Shown: in pieces, positions 1-7,613 of the stretch
Position numbering within the stretch: the stretch's first letter is position 1
Layout: the number at the start of each line of letters is the position of its first letter
Origin: CAZLYK01 sp964563495
GTDB taxonomy: Bacteria; Acidobacteriota; Blastocatellia; RBC074
Direction of reading: 5' to 3'
Length of the DNA: 9,174 nucleotides
Assembly: GCA_964563495.1 (NCBI GenBank)
Contig: CAZLYK010000185.1
Coordinates: forward strand, 1 to 9,174
The notes under the pieces: generated by a model
Databases searched by the model: none
Told to the model about the DNA's origin: nothing
Seen by the model: only the letters and a program-made list of their open reading frames with translations
Translations under genes and position numbers: made by a program

Positions 1-61
1 TTTCAGGATTTAACAAGACGTCTTGTTAAGTCCTGAAACAATCCTGTCAATCCTGTCTATT
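1..61. repeat. CAGGAT-family inverted repeat, cut by the left window edge
   Basis: Positions 1-38 form a palindrome with no loop, centred between 19 and 20 (GAC|GTC), with 18 of 19 pairs matching and a T/G at 9/30. Rightwards it continues into two CAGGAT units read on the minus strand (41-59) and ends against the TAA stop of the epimerase gene at 62-64. The same unit, in the same order, builds the intact element at 6843-6977. The left arm therefore probably continues outside this window. Placed directly after a stop codon, it could fold in the mRNA and act as a 3' end structure, but there is no clear T run. Confidence 0.8.
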
Positions 62-1213
62 TTACTTCGCCGAGAACTTGTAAATCGTCGTCGTCTGATA
101 CTTCTGACCGGCCTTGAGCACCGTCGTCGGGAAATTTGGATGGTTGGGCGAATCGGGGAAATGCTGGGTCTCTAGACAAAAACCGCTTCTCCGCTGATAG
201 ACGCGCCCTCCCTTCCCGGTCAGGCTCCCATCCAGGAAATTGCCGGTGTAAAACTGCACTCCCGGCTCGGTCGTCAATACCTCCATGACGCGCCCGGTCG
301 TCGGTTCGTCAACGGTGGCCGCCAACCCGAGCTCGCCCGGCGCGTGATTGAGCACAAAGTTGTGATCGTACCCCTTCCCTAAAACGAGCTGGTCATTATC
401 CGAATCGATCCTCGCGCCGATCGGGGTCGATTGTTCAAAATCGAGCGGCGTCCCTTTGACCGGCTTAATCTCACCCGTGGGAATCAATCCCTCCCCGACC
501 GGCGTGAACCGGTCCGCGTTGATCGAGATCTGGTGCTGGAGGATATCGCTCGCCCCGGAGAGATTGAAATATGAGTGATTGGTCAGATTGACGACCGTGT
601 CCTGATCCGTTGTCGCGAGGTAGTCGATCTTCAACTCATTCCTTTCGGTCAGACGGTAGGTGACGGTGACAGATAAGTTGCCAGGGTACCCTTCCTCCCC
701 GTCTTTGCTGAGATAGGTCAACTCCAGCGCCGGGCCGTCGGCAGTAGAGACGTCAGTCGATTTCCATACCTTCTTATCGAAGCCCTTGAGCCCCCCGTGC
801 AGGTGATTTTTACCGTTGTTCCTGGCCAGCGTGTATTCGGTCCCGTTCAAGCTAAACTTGCCGTTGGCGATCCGGTTGCCATAACGACCGGCCAGCGCCC
901 CGAAGAACGGATGTCCACTCAGATACGGACCCAGCGAATCGAACCCCAGGACGACGTCTTCCAATTTCCCATGACGGTCGGGGGTCTTGAGCGAAACCAC
1001 GATCCCGCCATAAGTCATGATCCTCGCCTCCATCCCGCTGGTGTTGGTCAATGTGTAAAGGTCGACCGCTTCTCCGTCCTGCGTCTTCCCGTATGCCTCT
1101 TTCTTCATGCTCGTTTTTCTCGTGGTTTGAGGGGCCAGGCTGCAAGCCGACAAAAAAAACAGACCCACAGCCATAAAGATGATCAATGATCTATTTCGTG
1201 CTGAGCGCTTCAT
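62..1213 (-). CDS. galM: Lipoprotein aldose 1-epimerase (galactose mutarotase)
   Basis: Interconverts the alpha and beta anomers of aldoses such as galactose, glucose or arabinose. The protein is 383 aa, about 35-40 longer than cytoplasmic GalM because of an N-terminal export signal: basic start, hydrophobic stretch at residues 9-21, and lipobox L-S-A-C with the lipidated Cys at 24. Family motifs are in order: NHLHGG (His137, His139), TNHSYFNLSG (His213, the expected acid), GYDHNF (Asp283), TTEPGVQFYTGN, and GFCLETQHFPDSPNHPNFP (Glu348, the expected base). All catalytic positions are present. The start at 1213 was chosen over the longer frame (to 1300) because AGAGGAG lies 6 nt upstream and the lipoprotein signal begins exactly there; the extra 29 residues look non-coding. 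The gene is divergent from the glycosidase cluster. The anchor places mutarotation at the membrane, probably on the periplasmic face (inference). Confidence 0.94.
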   Translation of the reverse strand: MKRSARNRSLIIFMAVGLFFLSACSLAPQTTRKTSMKKEAYGKTQDGEAVDLYTLTNTSGMEARIMTYGGIVVSLKTPDRHGKLEDVVLGFDSLGPYLSGHPFFGALAGRYGNRIANGKFSLNGTEYTLARNNGKNHLHGGLKGFDKKVWKSTDVSTADGPALELTYLSKDGEEGYPGNLSVTVTYRLTERNELKIDYLATTDQDTVVNLTNHSYFNLSGASDILQHQISINADRFTPVGEGLIPTGEIKPVKGTPLDFEQSTPIGARIDSDNDQLVLGKGYDHNFVLNHAPGELGLAATVDEPTTGRVMEVLTTEPGVQFYTGNFLDGSLTGKGGRVYQRRSGFCLETQHFPDSPNHPNFPTTVLKAGQKYQTTTIYKFSAK

Positions 1214-1415
1214 CTGATTCTCCTCTTGGTTTTTTTGATACGCCGCTTTGTCACAAAATCGATAAGCGCGGCTTCTACCACATCTCACCTGACAAGACAA
1301 CTTTCCGGGTCGCTACCGCTTGCCCCGACTGACTCGCCAATCGGTCCGGATCATGCTATAGAATTCGGGATTTTCATCGACCAGGAATAGTCTTGATCTA
1401 TCCAGAGGCTTTGTC
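1214..1415. promoter_or_regulatory. Divergent intergenic region, probable promoters for epimerase and glycosidase
   Basis: This 202-bp gap separates two genes transcribed away from each other, so it should hold promoters for both. I see a TATAGAAT at 1357-1364 that could be a -10 element for the rightward cluster, but no good -35 at 17 bp before it. AGAGG at 1404-1408 is a plausible ribosome-binding site for the ATG at 1416. No clear operator palindrome was found. The promoter assignment rests on gene layout more than on motifs. Confidence 0.35.
1220..1226 (-). promoter_or_regulatory. Shine-Dalgarno site fixing the epimerase start
   Basis: On the minus strand AGAGGAG sits 6 nt before the ATG at 1213. 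It supports this internal start rather than the upstream ATG at 1300, which would bury the lipoprotein signal. Confidence 0.75.
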
Positions 1416-3311
1416 ATGGATGAAAAAATCTCACGTCGTTCCATACTTTACGGCTTTGCGGCGGCCGCCATCCCGGGATTCAAATCGCTCGACTGGTTGC
1501 AGAATCCACAACCGGCTCAAACAAACACGCCATCGATCAACTCACCCGTCGTCAATAAAATCAACGACCGCTTTTCCCCGGTCGATCCCGGAGCCGTGCA
1601 GTTGCAGGGTTTTCTGGGTGAGCGTTGCCTGAAAAATGAGCGTTCCCGTCTGCTGGCGAAAAACGAAGAGGAGCTCCTCAAAGGCTTTCAGAACCGCCCC
1701 GGAAAACAGGCCTGGGTTGGCGAACACGCCGGCAAATGGCTGCACGCGGCTACTCTCGCCTGGGTCTACACCAGAGACGAGGCGCTGCGCTCGAAGCTCG
1801 AACGCGTCGCTACGGCCCTGATGGCGACACAAGACGAAGACGGGTACCTGGGCACGTACGCCGGCGGCTCCCATTGGAGCATGGGCCCGGATGAAAAATG
1901 GGATGTCTGGGTCCACAAATATGATCTGATTGGATTGATCACCTACTCCTCTTACACCGGCGACAAAGCGGCGCTCGAAGCCTCGAAGAAGATCGGCGAC
2001 CTGCTGGTCAAGACCTTCGGCCGCAACGGGCAATTGAATCTGAACGAGCGCAGCACCCACGCCGGAATGGCTTCGGGCAGCGTCCTCGAACCGGTGACCC
2101 TGCTCTACCGGGCGACGGCCGATGAGAGATACCTGGATTTTGCCCGCTACATCGCCGAGAGATGGGAAGAAGAGACCGGACCCGGATTGATCAGTGCACT
2201 CTCGGAAAAAAAGCCCGTCAATCTGACCGCCAACGCCAAAGCCTATGAGATGATGTCCTGCCTGGTCGGCCTCTGTGAACTCTATCGCGCCACCGGCGAA
2301 AACAGATATCTCACTCCGGCGATCAATGCCTGGAACGATATCGTGGCCAATCAACTGCTGCTCACCGGCAGCGGCAGCAGCAGGGAGCACTGGACTCAAC
2401 CACAGCAATTCCCGAGCGAAGCCAAAGCAGAGGTGGCTGAAACATGCGTCACGGTAACCTGGATTCAGCTGACACAGCAGTTGCTGCGCCTGACCGGCAA
2501 TCCCCGTTACGCGGACGAATTGGAGAAGACCTTCTACAACCACCTCGCCGCCGCGCAGAGACCCGACGGCGCGGCGTGGGCCTACTTCACCGCCCTCGAT
2601 GGGATCAAGCCTTACTCCACCGAACAAAACTGCTGCACGTCGAGCGGTCCCCGCGGCTGGGCGATGCTCCCGTCCTTCGCCTATCTGACCAGCGACGACG
2701 GGATCGTCATCAACTTCATTACTCCGGGCACGGCTGCAATCAGAATCGACGGTGAGACCGTGGTCGTCAAACAGGAGACCGCCTATCCGCTCGATGGCCA
2801 GGTCGCGATCACGGTCACCGTCCCCAAGCCGATGAAGATGTCGCTCCGCGTACGAGTGCCGTCATGGTCCAAGCTCGACGGCCTGAAGGCCAAACCCGGC
2901 GATTATTGGCTGCTCCGCCAAACCTGGAGCCGGACACAAACGATCAAGCTCAATTTCAGTCTCCCGGTGCGCGTTTTTGAAGGTAGAGGAAACAACGCCG
3001 GCAGGACGGCTATCGCCGCCGGGCCGCTCATCCTGGCCGCCGATCAGCGCTTCAACCCTGAGTTCAGACCGCTCTCATCGGTCGCCCTTTTTGGAGAGCA
3101 GATCCAGCTCAAAACCAGTTTGACCTATCGCAGCGCTGATGACCTCCCGGTCTACGAAACGGAGGGAATCATCGTCGACCAGGCAGAGAACCTCAAACCC
3201 GGTGACCGGGTCATTCTAAGATTGACGCCATTCGCCTCTGCCGGAGCCTATGGCGATCAATTCCAGGTCTGGCTCAAGCGCGTCGCCAGCTCCGCCGGGC
3301 CTGAAAAATGA
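1416..3311 (+). CDS. Tat-exported GH127-like beta-L-arabinofuranosidase family protein (DUF1680)
   Basis: Probable glycoside hydrolase that releases arabinofuranose or a related sugar outside the cytoplasm; 631 aa. The N-terminus is a Tat signal: S-R-R-S-I-L at residues 6-11 followed by an Ala-rich hydrophobic stretch. The (alpha/alpha)6 barrel region (about 60-420) shows the family pattern of an HAATLAW helix near 110, DGYLGTY at 142-148, WDVWVHKYDLIGL at 162-174, and repeated TG(D/E/N)..YL helices. It ends with beta-rich domains (about 425-625). In characterised GH127 enzymes (HypBA1) a Glu and three Cys bind Zn and one Cys is the nucleophile. The equivalents here appear to be Glu342, Cys344, Cys406 and Cys407, with Glu324 as possible acid/base. 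The sequence around the Cys pair (NCCTSSGPRG) departs from the usual CCPPN form, so this is probably a divergent subfamily and its sugar specificity is uncertain. It heads the rightward cluster. Confidence 0.87.
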   Translation: MDEKISRRSILYGFAAAAIPGFKSLDWLQNPQPAQTNTPSINSPVVNKINDRFSPVDPGAVQLQGFLGERCLKNERSRLLAKNEEELLKGFQNRPGKQAWVGEHAGKWLHAATLAWVYTRDEALRSKLERVATALMATQDEDGYLGTYAGGSHWSMGPDEKWDVWVHKYDLIGLITYSSYTGDKAALEASKKIGDLLVKTFGRNGQLNLNERSTHAGMASGSVLEPVTLLYRATADERYLDFARYIAERWEEETGPGLISALSEKKPVNLTANAKAYEMMSCLVGLCELYRATGENRYLTPAINAWNDIVANQLLLTGSGSSREHWTQPQQFPSEAKAEVAETCVTVTWIQLTQQLLRLTGNPRYADELEKTFYNHLAAAQRPDGAAWAYFTALDGIKPYSTEQNCCTSSGPRGWAMLPSFAYLTSDDGIVINFITPGTAAIRIDGETVVVKQETAYPLDGQVAITVTVPKPMKMSLRVRVPSWSKLDGLKAKPGDYWLLRQTWSRTQTIKLNFSLPVRVFEGRGNNAGRTAIAAGPLILAADQRFNPEFRPLSSVALFGEQIQLKTSLTYRSADDLPVYETEGIIVDQAENLKPGDRVILRLTPFASAGAYGDQFQVWLKRVASSAGPEK

Positions 3312-3405
3312 AACCCTGGGAACGCGGGCGTCCAGCCCACATCTGTTGATGATCAGTGCCTTGCCGTAACCTGCGGGCGGGACGCCCGCGTTCCCAGGCT
3401 TTTTT
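3311..3405 (+). terminator. Possible intrinsic terminator or attenuator formed by the repeat
   Basis: The strong GC stem at 3315-3398 is flanked by AAA (3311-3313) that pairs with TTT, and is followed by six T at 3400-3405. This is the shape of a Rho-independent terminator after the glycosidase gene, although the 36-nt loop is long. If it works, the downstream esterase-dehydrogenase-kinase genes would be expressed less than the glycosidase, or from another promoter. No convincing promoter is visible between the stem and the esterase start. Confidence 0.4.
3315..3398. repeat. GC-rich long inverted repeat (REP/MITE-like)
   Basis: Two perfect 19-nt arms, CCTGGGAACGCGGGCGTCC at 3315-3333 and its reverse complement at 3380-3398. 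After one A/G mismatch the stem extends by GCCC (3335-3338) pairing with GGGC (3375-3378). The remaining loop is about 36 nt. It fills most of the 105-bp gap between the glycosidase stop and the esterase ribosome-binding site. Elements with this kind of arm are, from memory, dispersed in many copies in some Acidobacteriota genomes; only one copy is seen in this window. Confidence 0.85.
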
Positions 3406-3416
3406 GAGGAGTTCAC

Positions 3417-4175
3417 ATGAAAAAGCTTCATCTCATTGCCCTGCTCTTCTCTCTGATCGCGCCGATCAGCGCCATGGCCCAGGTTCAAACGCCCCCCAGC
3501 GATTCGCCCGAGGCGCTCAAACAACGGATCGAACAGATGCAAAGACGTCTCCAGGACTGGCCCAACCTCAATCGATACCGCGAGGCCAACTCCAAAGTCC
3601 CACCGCCGGTGAAAAATGAAAACCGAGTGGTCTTTCTCGGCGATTCGATTACGGACGTCTGGAAACTGGCCGAGTATTTTCCGGATAAACCATACATCAA
3701 TCGCGGGATTAGCGGGCAGACTACGCCTCAAATGCTGATTCGTTTCCGGCCGGACGTGATCGATCTCAAACCCAGAGTCGTCGTCATTCTGGCCGGCACC
3801 AACGACATCGCCGGCAACACCGGGCCGATGACGGTGGAGATGATCCAGGACAATTACGCCTCTCTGGCCGAATTGGCCAGAGCCAACGGGATCAAAGTCG
3901 TCTTTTCCTCGGTCCTGCCAATTCACGATTATGGCAGGACAAAAGTTTCCGAACGCCGGTCGCCGGATCAGATCCTCAAACTCAATCAATGGCTGAAGGC
4001 TTATTGCGCAGCCAACGGCCAGGTCTATCTGGATTATTTCAGCAAGATGGTCGATGAGACCGGCATGCTCAAAGCCGAACTCGCCAATGACGGGCTGCAC
4101 CCCAACGCCGAAGGGTATAAACTGATGGCCCCGCTGGCTGAGACCGCAATCCAGCAGGCGATGAAAAAGAAGTGA
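3417..4175 (+). CDS. Secreted SGNH/GDSL-family esterase
   Basis: Serine hydrolase of the SGNH superfamily, 252 aa, probably an acyl (often acetyl) esterase acting on carbohydrates or lipids in the periplasm. A Sec signal peptide covers residues 1-21 (KK start, hydrophobic core, cleavage likely after A-M-A). Catalytic blocks in order: GDSITD with nucleophile Ser77, NRGISGQTT with the block II Gly100, AGTNDIAG with block III Asn129, and NDGLHPN with Asp225 and His228. All four SGNH landmarks are present and the length is normal. The start is supported by GAGGAG (3406-3411) 5 nt before the ATG. The gene ends inside the start of the dehydrogenase gene (GTGA overlap), implying translational coupling. 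Next to a GH127-like enzyme, a glycan deacetylase role is reasonable but inferred. Confidence 0.92.
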   Translation: MKKLHLIALLFSLIAPISAMAQVQTPPSDSPEALKQRIEQMQRRLQDWPNLNRYREANSKVPPPVKNENRVVFLGDSITDVWKLAEYFPDKPYINRGISGQTTPQMLIRFRPDVIDLKPRVVVILAGTNDIAGNTGPMTVEMIQDNYASLAELARANGIKVVFSSVLPIHDYGRTKVSERRSPDQILKLNQWLKAYCAANGQVYLDYFSKMVDETGMLKAELANDGLHPNAEGYKLMAPLAETAIQQAMKKK

Positions 4176-5212
4176 AGATGCATAAAATCACGGTCATTCG
4201 CGGCGACGGGATTGGCCCCGAGATCAGCGAGGGGACGATTCGAGTGATCGAAGCGACCGGGGTCAAGTGCCGGTGGGACTTCGTGGTCATCGGCCGCGAA
4301 GCCGAGCGGGAATATGGCGAGCCTTTGCCGTCGCACATCCTCGGCAGGATCCGCGAATGCGGCGTGGTCTTGAAAGGGCCTGTGATCATCGAGAAGATGG
4401 GCAGCAAAGTCGTCTGCACCCATCCTGATCGGACCCAACGCATCTACTCCAACGTCAACACCGCGCTGCGGCTGGAATTGGGGACCTTTGTCAACGTACG
4501 ACCGGTCCGGACCTTCGAGGGAGTACGCTCCCACGCCTCAAAACTCGACGTCGTTGTCATCCGCGAGTTGACCGAAGACATCTACTCCGGCTACGAACAT
4601 AACGTCGGCAATGATGCCGCCGAAGCGATCAAGATCACCACCCGTAAAGCAACTGAACGGGTGGCGCGGTTTGCTTTCGAATATGCCGGGCGGCACCGGC
4701 GGCGGCGAGTGAGCGTGATCCACAAGGCCAACGTGCTTCAATTGACCGACGGGCTTTTCCTGCGCACGGCGCGCGAAGTCGCCAAAGATTACTCGAACAT
4801 CAAATGCGACGATGCGATGATCGATTCCTGCGTCTATCAACTGGCCTGCCAGCCCGAAGGCTGGGACGTGCTGCTCATGTCCAACCAATACGGCGATATC
4901 GTCTCTGATCTATGCGCCGGTCTGGTCGGAAGCTTCGGACTCGCGCCGGGGGCCAATTTCGGCGAGGGCGTAGCGATTTTTGAGGCGGCTCACGGAGCCG
5001 CCCCCAACCTCGCCGGGCAGAACAAAGCCAATCCGGTGGCGCTCATCCTTTCAGGAGCGATGATGCTCGACTACCTGGGTGAGATCGAGGCGGCACAGCG
5101 CATTCGTGACGCCGTTCGCACCGTCATCAAGGAAGGCCGCACCGTCACTCCCGATCTGGGCGGATCGGCCAAAACCACGGCCATGACCAATGTCATTATC
5201 GATCACCTCTAA
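4172..5212 (+). CDS. Isocitrate/isopropylmalate dehydrogenase family protein (NAD-IDH-like)
   Basis: Cytoplasmic beta-decarboxylating dehydrogenase, 346 aa, closest in pattern to NAD-dependent isocitrate dehydrogenase (IDH3-like). Motifs: VIRGDGIGPEI at 8-18, substrate loop YSNVNTALR at 92-100, NVRPVR at 108-113, RELTEDIYSGYEH at 131-143 with catalytic Tyr138, HKAN with catalytic Lys185, metal Asp at 218, 242 and 246 (NQYGDIVSDLCAG), and cofactor loop HGAAPNLAGQNKANP from 274. The cofactor loop lacks the Lys-Tyr of NADP enzymes, so NAD is likely, though the usual Asp is Asn279. The Ser that holds isocitrate in classical IDH is Asn94 here, so the true substrate is open. Translation may begin at GTG 4172, overlapping the esterase stop by 4 nt, or at ATG 4178; both give a normal N-terminus. 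The kinase-isomerase fusion follows after 14 nt. Alternatives are the TCA enzyme, homoisocitrate or a sugar-acid substrate. Confidence 0.86.
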   Translation: MKMHKITVIRGDGIGPEISEGTIRVIEATGVKCRWDFVVIGREAEREYGEPLPSHILGRIRECGVVLKGPVIIEKMGSKVVCTHPDRTQRIYSNVNTALRLELGTFVNVRPVRTFEGVRSHASKLDVVVIRELTEDIYSGYEHNVGNDAAEAIKITTRKATERVARFAFEYAGRHRRRRVSVIHKANVLQLTDGLFLRTAREVAKDYSNIKCDDAMIDSCVYQLACQPEGWDVLLMSNQYGDIVSDLCAGLVGSFGLAPGANFGEGVAIFEAAHGAAPNLAGQNKANPVALILSGAMMLDYLGEIEAAQRIRDAVRTVIKEGRTVTPDLGGSAKTTAMTNVIIDHL

Positions 5213-5226
5213 CAAGGCCGGCCAAA

Positions 5227-6842
<1,616 letters not shown>

Positions 6843-6843
<1 letters not shown>

Positions 6844-6977
6844 ATAGACAGGATAAACAGGATTTTTGCAGGATTGAACAAGATCTTCACAGGGAAATGG
6901 TCGTAGCGTTAACCACAACCATTTTTCCCTATGGGATCTTGTTCAATCCTGCAAAAATCCTGTTTATCCTGTCTATT
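6843..6977. repeat. Long perfect inverted repeat at a convergent gene junction (CAGGAT family)
   Basis: Arms at 6843-6885 and 6935-6977 are exact reverse complements over 43 nt. Each arm carries three spaced CAGGAT units and the segment GAACAAGATC. Inside the arms a weaker pairing continues (AGGGAAA near 6891-6897 with TTTTTCCCT near 6922-6930), leaving a small apical loop around 6900-6920. The left arm starts on the last A of the kinase-isomerase stop codon, and the right arm ends 34 nt before the stop of the leftward small gene. It could act as a two-way transcription end or RNA-stabilising hairpin, or be a non-autonomous mobile element. No open frame of note lies inside it. Confidence 0.93.
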
Positions 6978-7011
6978 CATGAATCAGCCGGCGGCCTCGC
7001 CCGGGCCGGAT

Positions 7012-7521
7012 TCACCCCTTACCGGCCTTGGAGATCAATTCGGCTTCCTCGATCGATTCAGCTAATGCGCGCTGCTCGCGTCTGTCCGCCACTTGCGTGG
7101 AGAGCGCGCGCAACTGCGGGAGGTGGCGGGTCGCCGCGTCTTTGAACTTGTCAATCGCCTTCTCCAGCGCCGGGTTTTTGCTGTCACGATTCAAGGCGTC
7201 ATCCATCTTCTCCTCCGCCTCTTCCAGTATCCGCTTGTAATCCTGAAGCAACTCAAGTTTGGAGCCGCTCGGCAAAGGTCCCCAAACCTCTTCCTCCTTC
7301 TTCTTCTGCGTGGCGTTCGGATTGGTCAGAACGAGTAACCGGCGTTCGGCAGCTTTGATAAAGATCTCAATCCGCTTATCTATCTCCTGAAACTCACGCA
7401 CCAGATCCGCCTCCTGCTCGGTCAGATGGTCCCTCTGCGGCTTCTGCGCCTCAACCCCGGACGCCATGATTGCCACCAGCATCACAATCGCCAATATCTG
7501 CCACAAATGCTGCAATCCCAT
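7012..7521 (-). CDS. Small exported helical protein of unknown function
   Basis: I do not recognise a named family. The 169-aa product has a Sec signal (hydrophobic residues 7-22, likely cleavage after V-E-A at 24-26) and a mature part rich in Glu, Lys and Arg that looks entirely alpha-helical, with heptad-like stretches at about 35-65 and 90-165. A small break (TNPNATQKKK, then WGPLPSGS) separates an N-terminal helix from the longer C-terminal helices. There are no Cys, no catalytic motif and no membrane segment after the signal. The start at 7521 was chosen over 7575 because AAGGAGGAGG lies just upstream and the signal peptide begins there. It lies downstream of the TPR protein gene on the same strand, 92 nt apart, so both may be cotranscribed envelope proteins. 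Confidence 0.78.
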   Translation of the reverse strand: MGLQHLWQILAIVMLVAIMASGVEAQKPQRDHLTEQEADLVREFQEIDKRIEIFIKAAERRLLVLTNPNATQKKKEEEVWGPLPSGSKLELLQDYKRILEEAEEKMDDALNRDSKNPALEKAIDKFKDAATRHLPQLRALSTQVADRREQRALAESIEEAELISKAGKG

Positions 7522-7523
7522 AA

Positions 7524-7533
7524 CCTCCTCCTT
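7524..7533 (-). promoter_or_regulatory. Very strong Shine-Dalgarno of the small exported protein
   Basis: AAGGAGGAGG on the minus strand is close to a full anti-16S match, with the AAGGAGG core 5 nt from the ATG at 7521. It decides the start over the upstream ATG at 7575 and suggests efficient translation. Confidence 0.8.
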
Positions 7534-7561
7534 ATCTCGCAGGAGCAGATCGAGGAAGCAA

Positions 7562-7600
7562 AGAGACAGGATCAACAGGATTTTTCCGCCCTGTCTTTAA
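7562..7600. repeat. Decayed or short copy of the CAGGAT repeat
   Basis: GAGACAGGATCAACAGGAT (7563-7581) followed by four T matches the unit at 6845-6863 with few changes. Then CCTGTCTTTAATCC (7590-7603) gives a short opposite arm, so a stem of roughly 6-9 bp forms (GACAGG with CCTGTC). It sits between the stop of the TPR gene (7614) and the start of the small gene (7521), inside a presumed operon. It is much shorter and less perfect than the copy at 6843-6977. Confidence 0.7.
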
Positions 7601-7613
7601 TCCTCTTCCCCGG

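Noticed and set aside
1214..1300. N-terminal extension of the epimerase to an ATG at 1300
   Set aside because: The extra 29 residues precede a standard lipoprotein signal, and a good ribosome-binding site lies before the internal ATG at 1213.
1542..2627. Long minus-strand open frame (361 codons) opposite the glycosidase
   Set aside because: It is antisense to a gene with clear family motifs; its translation has no recognisable domain and it reflects GC-rich codon bias.
3216..4100. Minus-strand open frame (294 codons) across the GC-rich repeat and the esterase
   Set aside because: It runs through the inverted repeat and antisense to the intact SGNH motifs; no ribosome-binding site or domain supports it.
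6980..7014. Small hairpin (TGAATC with GATTCA, plus CGGC with GCCG) at the end of the small gene
   Set aside because: The stem is interrupted by a 3-nt bulge and has no T run after it, so it is not convincing as a terminator.
7522..7575. Extension of the small exported protein to an ATG at 7575
   Set aside because: It would cover the AAGGAGGAGG site and the repeat copy; the signal peptide starts at 7521.
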